Below, one piece after another: positions 32,743 through 42,355 of a stretch of 64,000 bases of DNA; position 1 is the first letter of the stretch, and every line of letters begins with the position of its first letter. Under the pieces are notes generated by a model. That model was not told where the DNA came from, did not search any database, and worked only from the letters and a program-made list of their open reading frames with translations. Made by a program: the position numbers and the translations under genes. Source of the DNA: Sanguinoderma infundibulare (lineage: Eukaryota; Basidiomycota; Agaricomycetes; Polyporales; Polyporaceae). The stretch spans positions 1 to 64,000 of the forward strand of contig JAVLRN010000006.1 of NCBI GenBank assembly GCA_032821775.1, in the 5' to 3' direction.

Positions 32743-33953
32743 ATGCCGACTTCAATGGCTTGCTGGCCCCGACTTCCCTGGGAGGTCATCGAGCACATCA
32801 TCGACCGCGCGCATTCCGACATCCCCCTTCTCAAACAATTCGCACTCACCTGCCGCAACCTACTTCCCCGCTCCCGATACCACTTGTTCTATGCGATAGA
32901 ATTCGAGTCAACTCGTGAAGACCAGCAGTCGCTTTGCAACCTCTTCGATACATGTCCAGAACTCGCCCTGCGAGTACGCATCGCGACGGTATTCTGGCAT
33001 GGCGCGTCTTCGAGGTTCTTCTCTCCTTTATCTCCTCTCTCACCTCGTTCCGAGGTCTTCCCTCCAATGTCACTGCTTAGGAAGCTTCCACATCTGCATT
33101 ACTGGAAGATGGGCTGCCACTGGGGGCGTTCATGGTCTTTCCATCCAACAGCCCTTACGTTTTTCAGAACGGCAACTCATATTCGAGAACTGGAACTCGA
33201 CGGGGTGAAATTCATATCGTCCGCGGACATGGCAAGATTCTTGACCTCATTTCGGCTGCTCCGGCACCTGCGATGTTCCAAGACCTCTTTGAAATCCCCC
33301 ACCGACACTGCTACTGCCGTCCGCAATTGCGACTACCCAGCCTATCGGTACGTCTTTTTGCACGCAAGGTGCCGAGATAATGCACCAAGCTCGTCCCGGA
33401 ATGAATGCTTATTAGCTCGAACACGATGTCGATTTGACGTTGGCACAGTCGCTCGTACAATTGATGACCATCGAACTTGAAGAACTTGAGATCTTCGGCA
33501 ATACGTTCGATGCCTATGATTGGAAGGCTGTGGATGCCCCTCTGCCAAGTATGTGCAGGCGCTTTACTTGCGTCGGATATTTTGACAATTTGGAATAAAT
33601 AGATCTCAACCTTGACAAGTTTTCAAAACTCCATACTGTGACTCTCGGAGATTTCCAAAATCATGAAGATGGACGCGGAGTCGAAGGCCTTCTGAGGAAC
33701 TTGCATTTTCCTTCTCTACGTCATCTTCGCCTGGTGGTTGTGATCGATCCTAAATGGAGTCAGGCGGTTCTACCCCCCTCAAGCGTTCTTGCATGGGCTT
33801 GACACCATCCTTGCTGCAGGCACCACAAAGACCACCATTACAGTTTCTGGCGAAAGGCGTAATGGGTTGGGACCGTGGTCTGCAGAGTTTCAGCGGGTAC
33901 TACCCAATCTCCATTCGAAATCACGCCTCGCAGGTTCCCCAACCTTACTTTGA
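32743..33953 (+). pseudogene. F-box protein gene with frameshifts
   Basis: The first exon (32743-33347) begins MPTSMACWPRLPWEVIEHI, then IDRAHSDIPLLKQFALTCRN and LLPRSRYHLF: a fungal F-box followed by LRR-like sequence (HIRELELDGVKF). To join the next exon (from about 33413, LEHDVDLTLAQSLVQLMTIE) the reading must shift by one base near 33326, so a single base seems lost there. Another intron (33552-33600) leads to NLDKFSKLHTVTLGDF. A further shift near 33780 is needed to continue into HGLDTILAAGTTKTTITVSG. TGA at 33951-33953 ends the segment. F-box proteins are substrate receptors of SCF ubiquitin ligases and are highly amplified in Agaricomycetes. Two shifts could be assembly errors, but the decayed sister copy favours a pseudogene. 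Confidence 0.65.
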
Positions 33954-34470
33954 CATGGCGGTAAAGTCACATCCCTCACAATCTCAGCCGACAACCGATG
34001 GATTGCGACTACAGCTCGATATGGGCCCATCATATTGTGGAATAGCCAGGATGGCAGCATTGTTCTGGACTGGGGAACTCATCGCGACACGGTCGGCGTA
34101 CATGTTCTCTCATTCTCACCCGACAGTCGACGCCTTGCCTCCTGCGGGAGGGGTGCTGGCCGAGTGGTGATCTGGGACGTGGGTCACGGCCACCGGATTG
34201 CAACGCTCTATGGCGATGACGTGCCGTCATGCAATATGGATCAAAGCAACTTCGAACACGCAACATCTTCCAAAGGAGATTGTAAGACGTCAGACCTCAA
34301 CGTCCTCAACGCCCCGTCCGACCGTCCTCTCTTACACCCCATTGCCTCCGACAATCCTGCCCGGCAATTCACTCCCATGTGCGCCTGGTCACCGGACGGA
34401 AAACTACTGGCGACGGCATCCGATGCGGACACGCTTTGGGGCGCAGTGCGCATTTGAGACACAAGGACCA
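33954..34470 (+). pseudogene. WD40-repeat relic
   Basis: Directly after the F-box relic, one open frame reads as two to three WD40 repeats: HGGKVTSLTISADNRWIATT, then VLSFSPDSRRLASCG with GRVVIWDV, and CAWSPDGKLLATASDAD with AVRI, where the TGG of the expected W-D pair is TGA (34455-34457). The sister copy at 27390-28300 keeps TGG there. In front, TGA at 33951-33953 stands where the sister has GGA. No start, no N-terminal domain and no remaining propeller blades are present. WD40 arrays are common C-terminal sensors of fungal NACHT proteins, but no NACHT domain lies next to this one. Confidence 0.7.
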
Positions 34471-34499
34471 GGGCTCGTGCCTTTTTTTCCCTCCTCAAC

Positions 34500-35158
34500 T
34501 CTAAGATATCATCCAGACACGGGCCGCAGAAAGGCATACGCGGCGGTAAGCACCACGACAGCTTGAACGTCCCGGAGGCGGCGAGGAGGCTGTCAAAGAC
34601 GACGCCCGCGGCTCCGAGGTAGCCCTTCCTGGCCATATCCCGCGCGACAGGGAGTGCGAAGAGGGGCCAGGCGGCGGCGAGAGCGAGGAGGCACATGGCC
34701 ACTGTACCTGCATTAAGTATGTATCATCATACAGCGCGGAGATCAGGGAGGGACAAATCGGAGCCGAGGCTGTGAAGGACGTACCAGAGCCTGGGTCAAG
34801 CATCCCGTCCTTCGTCATCGCCACGAGCTGCTGAAAGGGGAGCGGGCCAACCGTCGCTACAGTCCTGGTTGTAGACGAACCATAAGGTGATATAGGGAAG
34901 GAGATGGACTTACGAGCGGCGACGGCATGCGAGACCGCGTACTTGACGGCAGACTCGAAGTCGTATGGCCGCAACCGGAGAGGGCCAGAAATCTTGACCA
35001 GATTCCAGGTGAAAAAGGTGCTCCTGCAGTCGCCGTTAGTGCCTTTGTGCATCTGGCCGTTCATGTAAAGCAAAAATACACAGGACGGCCAGGAGTAAGG
35101 CGCCTGGGAGCAGGTAGCGGTCGGTGGATGCAGGGCTGTTGTCGTTGACGGCGTCCAT
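34500..35158 (-). CDS. Small membrane protein of unknown function, C-terminus uncertain
   Basis: Exons 35158-35082, 35023-34914, 34856-34785 and 34707 to about 34500 join in one frame. They start MDAVNDNSPASTDRYLLPGA. A first membrane helix is LLPGALLLAVLSTFFTWNLV, formed across the first splice, and a second is TVAMCLLALAAAWPLFALPV. The loop between them contains LRLRPYDFESAVKYAVSHA and LPFQQLVAMTKDGMLDPGSG. After about 34560 the frame used upstream runs on into the antisense of the WD40 relic. The alternative frame gives a better hydrophobic end (VVVLTAAYAFLRPV, then stop). This suggests either a frameshift or an unrecognised last intron, so the C-terminus may be damaged by the neighbouring rearrangement. 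No family is recognised. Confidence 0.5.
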
Positions 35159-37151
35159 AGCGAGGGCAGAGAAAGGACGTCAGACGGGCCTCGGTCCACC
35201 CCATCCTCACCATCTCCACACCAGCCGCGGATCAAATCGGCAGCTCGGCAGCTCCGAGTCTGATCAAGGGCAGAGGACGAGCGGACAAAGAAGCCGATAT
35301 ATACCCACATGCACATATTGAAACCCGAACGCGCACAAGTCGCTCGGATTCGGTCGCGCCAGGAGATGATCCGAGGCCCAACGAGCGGTCAAGGAAGCTC
35401 TTCGAACCTGCTCCTCCTTCTAGTAGACGTCCATGCTTGGGGTCGAGTCTCGATCGATATCCCGCCGGCGGCGGTTCCAATGGGACTTGCCGAAGTTTGG
35501 GATTCCAGCCGAGGGCCGACCGTCCGTCGACATCGCTGGCGGTTCTGTTGAACCCAGCTTCTGTTCCAAGACTTGGCGGTACCGCACGCGTAGGGTTGGT
35601 TCTCAGGTGCAGCACTCTTGTTCGTCAAAGCTGCATTTTTGTAGATTCGATCGAGGGCATGGTGGTACGGCGACGCGAGAAGAGTAGACAAACAACCGCG
35701 GAGATCCGGCGCACTGCCCATGGACGCTGACACCCCTTGTTCTTCTCTGTAAACGAAGCGAGATCAAGCTGCCCACGATGCCAGCCAGATCCCAGCACTC
35801 GAACCGGGGACATTCCGAGGGAAACAACGCTCGACGATCTTCCGCGAGGTTTCGGGGGAAGGAGCTGCAAAGCTTGGCTACGGTTTTAAGGCGGATGTGA
35901 GGGTTCTGAAGAAGATGCTAGCCTGGATCAGGCATTCAGCATTTCCGAAGGTTGAAGAAACCGGCGCGTGATGGCGAAAACGGCGAACGTTCGTCAGACC
36001 GCGGGGTCGGATGTCGGCATCCGCGAGCTGGTACCATGGTTATACAGGCGACAGGAAAGCAGAGCTGATGAGACATGGACGAAAGAGCACTAGTCAAAGC
36101 AGCCTGGCACTGGCAAACGCGAGCAATTTTCGGGGATCGCGGCCCGGCCGGGTCGGCTGGGTGGAGCCACGTCCGTTTCGGCGGTTTCGCCGCTGTCGTC
36201 CTTGCCGTTAACCTCGAGCGAGCCCCATCTTAGACACATCCACACTCTCGCAGAGTGGCTCCGAGAAACTGCGCTGTCATTCGGATTACCGCATACATAG
36301 ACTGTACCTACTATCGACCTCCGAGTCAAACCCTTGCCCGCCGCCATTCTACCCCGTGTTCTCTACGACTCCAACCCCGCCTCTCCTCAGTTTACCCCAC
36401 ATGTGCGCTATATCTATCATGACTTCAGTGCGGAATGCGCATGGGCGCTTGTTCACTTCGTATCTTGTTCCGGACCACCACCATGGCACACAGTGTAAGT
36501 CGCATGTCTGTTCCTCCCTCCCCGAATTTACCAACGTTTTAACCGTGTCTTATTCAGTTTTACGATATATTCGACGGTCTTCTTACTATCTGAGCGACTT
36601 ATCGGTTTTCCGGCCGCCACTCGTGCCTTGACTGGATGCTGACGTGTCAGCTCTACACCGCATCCTGAAATTCGACAAGGCTCGCAATTGATCGCCATCC
36701 CCGAATTTCGTCAATATATAGGTTCCTCGTACATGCTGTAAGCACTCGGTCTATTGACCGCCCGGATCGAACGACATCTGTCTTCAAGTTTCACATAGGC
36801 GTCAAAAATACTTCGACGGAGCCCCTTCATCCCGCGCATGAGGTACTCCGCAACGCGCCGGGTCGCCTTGTATCCTTACCTCACTTTCGACATCATGCGC
36901 TCTCGAGCATGGCACGTTGAGCCACGGCATGGGAGACATGGCCTCCTGACCCGCGCCTTTCCTATTGAACGGCACCAATTCATGCTGCGTTTGCCATCCT
37001 TCAGCGCACAAGGTCCGACGCCTCCTCACTCGTACGTTATATTGCACTTGTAACCTGTAAGCACACTGATGGGAACACATCGCTCGAGCCACGTTGCTTC
37101 GTATAAGAGGGCAGCCTGAAGATGGTCCGTTGGATGCGAGAAGGCAGGATC
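35159..37151. other. Intergenic, no supported gene
   Basis: Two kilobases with only short unmatched frames on both strands. The sequence after 36990 is the promoter of the carboxylesterase; a TATA-like TATAAGAGG lies at about 37099. No repeat or RNA gene was noticed. Confidence 0.45.
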
Positions 37152-39563
37152 ATGTTGCAAAGGATCGCATCGCTCGCGTCGTTCGCGCTATACCTCACCT
37201 CCATCGTTGCCTCTGCTCCTGCGGTTCCTCCCACGGTCCAGATCGATGATGCCACAGTCATAGGCTTCACAGAAGGGACGTCGACGTCGTTCCTTGGGAT
37301 TCCCTTTGCCCAGTCTCCGTATGTCCACTGAGTCCCATCTGCTTCTGTTCGACGGTGCTCATCATTCACCCATAGGGTTGGAAAACTTCGTCTGCAGCTT
37401 CCTCAGCCCATCGCGAAATACACGGGCGTGATCAATGCTACGACCTTTGGGAACCAGTGCATCCAGCAGACCATTATCCCGCCGACCATCCCTCCAGATC
37501 TCCCTTCAGAGATTGAACCATTCGTCGCGGGGATGGCCGTACCCCCTGACGTGACGCAGAGCGAAGATTGTACGCGTGTTTATTTTTCTCCCGTTTGAAC
37601 ACCTTCTGACGTTGACGCTTGCAGGTTTGAACATCAACGTCATCGTGCCTGCAGGAACCCAACCTGGTGCAGGCCTCCCAGTCGCGGCAGTGAGTAATGC
37701 GTTCTCGAATCCCGTCCTTATCTCACGATGGAAATCTCGTCTACAGTGGATTTACGGAGGAGGATACCAAATCGGCTCCAATGTAGTGTACGTATTGCAC
37801 CGCGCTACACTTCGCTTAGTGTTATCTGACTTGGCTTTTGTCTTCAGACAGCCCGGCGCTGTTGTCGTCAATCGATCGATTGAACTCGGGGAACCCGTGA
37901 TCTTTGTGTCTATGAATTATCGGTGCGTCTGTTCTCGGCTCTGATCTTGCCGTTACCTGAACGCGAGGCTGCATACAGACTCAGCGGTTAGCGCATTCAA
38001 CATCAGAGCAAGGTTCTCATACTCATAATCATCCAGCATTCGGCTTCCTGGGCGGCAGTGAGATACAGAAAGCAGGGCTCGGAAACCTCGGTCTCCATGA
38101 TCGTGAGCGTTTGACATCTGATAGTAGGCCCATGGGCGATGCTGATGCGATATCATGCAGAGCGTGAAGCACTCAGATGGGTGCAGAAGCACATCTCTGC
38201 GTTCGGAGGAGACCCAACAAAAGTCACCATGTGAGCTTTGCCGACTGAGCTCGTCTTCAAACGTTCATATGTACTCGGATAGCTGGGGGGAGAGCGCAGG
38301 GAGCCAGGCCGTGACGTTCCAGATGATCACGAATGGCGGAAACACCGAGGGGCTGTTCCGCGCGGGATGGATGGAATCCGGTTCCGCCCTTCCGTCAGGC
38401 GACTTCTCGAAGCTTCAGCCAACGTTCGACTTGATCGTCTCGGAGACCGGGTGCGCCTCTGTAGGTGACCCATTGGAATGCCTTCGCGAGGTCCCCGCCG
38501 GAGCGATCGCAGCGGCGATGGACAAGACTCCGACGTTCTTGTCATTCCAGGTTAGTTAGAGCACTGGGATTGGGGTCGATTGGACTGATGGATTAGGATA
38601 GTCGCTCAACACACCGTGGATGCCCCACGCCGATGGCGTGTTTCTGAAGGACAACCCGCAGAAGCTCGTCTTGGAAGGGAGTGTCGCCGACATTCCTTTT
38701 GTAGTCGGTCTGTACCGCTCGTATGACACCTATCTTGAAGGAACTCATCAGGCTTTCCACCAGGTTCGTGCGAGGACGAAGGGACGCTGTTCTCTCTTTC
38801 CTCCCTTAACCTCATGTGTGTCTTGCAAGCTTGATGTCCACGTTTTGGAGAGCTGATATGACAATATCTAGGACCGACAAGGAAGCTGCAGCTTACCTGA
38901 AGAGCAATTACTTCCCCGGGGCCTCTGATGCTACGATCTCAAAGCTTCTCGAGTTTTACCCTGCAAATCCTGCGGTCGGCTCGCCGTTTGGCACCGGGGA
39001 CAACTTCGCGTTTACGCCGGAGTTCAAACGGCTTGCCGCGTTCCAAGGCGACTTCATCTTCCAAGCCACTCGACGCTTCCTTCTCGACCAACGAGCGGGA
39101 AAGCAGGTTGTACGATCCTTCCGTGAGTTGCTACCATCTCTTGCACGCTCCTATCAGGGCCTGGGGTACTGAGTACGAACGTTAGTGAACGAGCGTGACA
39201 AGATCACCGGACTCGGGGCGGTGAGTGCATTCTTGGGTTTGAACGTCGTCAACATATCATCTTACTCCGCTCCGTGACGCATACCTCTAACTTTCTGACC
39301 CTGGATGCTGGGACTCACAGACACATACGACGGAGCTTCCGAACGTCTTTGGGGGCGGAGACATGACCGACTTCCTCGTCCGCTTCGTCAACACGCTCGA
39401 TCCTAACGGCGGACCGCAGATCCACTGGCCCGAGTACAACGTCGGTTCGCCGCAGCTCCTCGCCTTTGTGGAAGGAGCTCAAAACCTCACGGTCATACCT
39501 GACACGTTCCGCAAGGAGGCGATGGACTTCGTGATCCAGCTCAGTCTCGCGGAGCCTCTTTGA
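37152..39563 (+). CDS. Secreted type-B carboxylesterase/lipase
   Basis: Fourteen exons assemble to 546 residues: 37152-37318, 37376-37569, 37625-37689, 37747-37787, 37848-37922, 37979-37986, 38037-38102, 38161-38230, 38283-38550, 38602-38707, 38764-38815, 38872-39122, 39186-39220, 39321-39563. A signal peptide (MLQRIASLASFALYLTSIVA) is followed by the alpha/beta-hydrolase core: oxyanion loop WIYGGGYQIGS, nucleophile WGESAGSQ (Ser about 233), acid in SCEDEGTLF (Glu about 359) and base in THTTELPNVFG (His about 468). Length and triad spacing match fungal Candida rugosa-type lipases and cholinesterase-like esterases. The enzyme would cleave carboxylic esters outside the cell. Exon 6 is only 8 nt and restores RLSAFGF. 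An ATG ten codons upstream (37122) is an alternative start, but it puts charged residues before the signal peptide. Confidence 0.92.
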
Positions 39564-41035
39564 TTTTCCGCTTAGCTGTAGTGTGGCATTGCAGGTAACA
39601 TTCGCGGTAGCCCCGTTCGTAGCATTAACCTGAATCGCAATGGTATGCGCTGCAGAATGCTGTCCTAGTAGCCTGGAGCAGCCGCACAATGTTATTTGTC
39701 GTACTAGGGCGCACGGCCGCAGGCCGCTCGTGGATCGTAGTCGAAGTTGACGAAAAACCTGGACTGGTTGAGAGCGAGCACGCCGGCATTGGAGTACCTA
39801 CATGATCTTCACGTGGAAGTCGTCCGAGGCTCGAGCTGACCTTCGCAGCGCTTGACGCGCCCGCAAATCGACCGCGGTCGCGATTGCTGCCCATTAGTAG
39901 CTCGTCTGCTGAGTGCGCGGTGTTCAGAAGAGCGAGAAGCCAGAGCGCCGCCCCGGGGAGGGCTTACGGACCGGTTCGATGCGGCTGAATGTGCTGGGGT
40001 GACAAGGATGTCGGGGGGGGTGGGATGTGGACAGTCTAGGGTCGCATGTTCATTATCTGTGTGAGAAGTACTCACTGGCCCCAGTATCCTCTGATATCAT
40101 GTTGAAAGGTCCAAACCGTCCTGAAAGAGCTTGCCTACGGTTCCTGGCAGGAGACCGTCGACGGCGCAGTACCAAAAGAGTCACCGGATCGGGAATGGCC
40201 GGTGGTCGTGGGAATGCAGAGACGGCTCACGGTCAGACGCGATGGGCCGGATGTTGTTGAGTGGTCTTGACCAATGACTTCGACGGCGACGATGACGACG
40301 ATGCCCCAGCTAATGCCGATATGCGCCAACTGCGCAGATTCACCATGTCTGTTCTGCTCCAGGTCTATACCTCGTAGGCGTCCTTGATCCTGTGAGCTCG
40401 AGGCTTGTCCTTCTGACCCTTGGACGTCGACGCAACATCGGAGGAAGAGGCGACTACCTGCGAGGAATTTGGTGTCATCGGATGCGGGAGGTGCGGCATG
40501 CGTACTGTCGGTTTCGAGACTAGGAGGAAGGATGGGTGAGTGCAGAACCGAATGGCCTCGTTTTATGCATCTATAGTGGAATTCGTGCTAGAAGGTTTCA
40601 CGGTGGACATACTCACCTGCCCACGCCATCATTGACATCCTAATCCCACAAACCCGAACGTACACCGTCTGAATACTACCGCTTGAGTGAAATCCTGAGG
40701 GGTACTTCACAGTAACGCTCATGTTGATCAGGAGGGCGAGTGGGCAACTCTGGGCCAGGGTGCACTGAGCGGGAAGGGGGAAGAGACGCAGTTGAGAGGT
40801 GGCGCGCCCGCAGTTGTGCCAGTGGAAGGCAAGGCAGCTGGTAGCACACCAATAGAGGCCGAGATAAAGGAGGACAATGATATCGTCACTATGTGGGTGC
40901 CGTCCACTTTGCTGGTCTCCCCGTTGCAGCACTCTGATCGCCTTCGGTCTGCGACTTCTCTACGCAGACTGGTGACCACGCCGCAGCCATATTAACGCAA
41001 GGCTTCCGGCGGTTCACGCTACGGCGCCCACTATT
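39564..41035. other. Intergenic with a possible minus-strand membrane-protein trace
   Basis: On the minus strand near 40510-40260 a frame without stops reads ETDSTHAAPPASDDTKFLAG and later LRGIDLEQNRHGESAQLAHI followed by a hydrophobic run (GISWGIVVIVAVEVIG) that could be a membrane helix. Upstream, around 40930-40790, is another Ser/Thr/Ala-rich open stretch (HIVTISLSSFISASIGVLPA). No convincing splice-joined gene could be built, so this is recorded as a trace only. Confidence 0.3.
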
Positions 41036-41379
41036 ATGGCCTCCTTTCGGCCTGTACGGGCAAGGTCGTATTTGGACAGCTTCGACGACCAGGTCCTGCA
41101 AGAGATCAAGCTACGCTTCATGGAGTCGACTCTCGAGTCCCATCAAGCGGCGGCGCATACCGGATCTCTTGTCCGGTTTCTACAGCGGTCCAATGTGAGA
41201 GCGATGGTTCATCTCCGCGTCTTGGCAGTGCAACTCACGCATACATGCAGGTTCAGGTTCGCGCACTGCGAAGCTCACCCTCATCAGAGTACGCGCCCGT
41301 CCGCATGCGACCTGGACCGCGCCCGCTCGCCCTCACCACGGCGAAAGACTTACTCCAAGCAAACCTTTCCCGGTTGTAG
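41036..41379 (+). CDS. Small two-exon hypothetical protein
   Basis: Exons 41036-41194 and 41251-41379 (56-nt intron with GTGAGA donor and TGCAG acceptor) give 95 residues beginning MASFRPVRARSYLDSFDDQ. The first exon is helical and charged (VLQEIKLRFMESTLESHQAA). The second is basic and Pro-rich (VRMRPGPRPLALTTAKDLLQ). No domain or signal peptide is present. It lies about 1 kb upstream of the first NACHT gene, in the same orientation. Short length and lack of family leave real doubt, but the correct splice signals in phase favour a gene. Confidence 0.4.
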
Positions 41380-42355
41380 CCCAGCAGGCGCTGCACGCCC
41401 TCCATCTCGAGCCGGCATGCTCTTCACCCAGTTCATGGCGTGCCGCGCCCACGCCAGGGAGCGAGCGCCACCAATACCTTCAGCGCCACCACTACCTTTC
41501 ATATCCACACCCGCGCCCGCACGAGTCTTCCAGCCGGGGCTTCCGTCCTGTACGCCGAAGCGGACGTCCTTGTCCGGGCCCGACCGCCCGGCGCGCGTTC
41601 TAAGATCGTCGAAGATCTCGGTAGTCGCGTAGGGCGACGAGGATTGGACAGACTGCGAAGTGAATTCCGCGGTGTCGCAGGTCTGCGGGTGGGTCCGGCC
41701 GTTCTTCGAAGGGGTGCTTCTATGCCCCCAGTCAAGCTCCACGTCTGCAGCCGCCTTTAGGGAAACCATCGTCTAACAGATCGCTGGAGTCGGTGAACCG
41801 GTGAAGACCGGACAATTGTTGCAGGCTCTTGCACGTCTGCTCAAGTCCTTCGCGTTGGATCCCCCGACCTTAACAATCCTGTGCTACAACGTTGTACGGT
41901 GCAGGCGAGCCTCGTGTTATCTTCATTTCGGAAGGTTCACGCGTTCGCCACGGATGGGCGTGCTACATTCGGGTGCGCGTCTTAATGACCGTGGTCTTCT
42001 TTTCATTGATCATACATCGTTCTTTTTCCGTGGTGTGATATAGTCGCGCTGCGTCTGACCTGAGGAAGGCTCCGTGTTCCCGTCAGTTGGCTGCGAAGCT
42101 TCGGACTACGGCCCTGCACCGCCATTTGTGCCATGTTGCCTGTCCACAGGCACACTCCCACGTCCATGCATCAAAGAGCTCTGCGACGCCTTTCGTATCA
42201 CAGAGGGCCTCGTTCCGTCCCTGCACCCCGTCGCTCCTTGTCCTTGCTTTACACGGCGCAATGCGAGAACTTATCCTGAACATTTCCTGCCTTGGTTTAT
42301 TACTAGGACTGCGAGAGGTCCAGCACCTTCAACATCTTCAGCTTGAACTGCACTC
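41380..42355. other. Intergenic, upstream of the first NACHT gene
   Basis: Open frames on both strands (for example 139 codons on the minus strand, 41769-41350) have arbitrary composition. From 42280 the sequence leads into the NACHT gene start. Nothing else seen. Confidence 0.45.

Noticed and set aside
33954..34470. WD40 segment as the sensor domain of a local NACHT protein
   Set aside because: No NACHT sequence adjoins it. It follows an F-box relic and is interrupted by stops.
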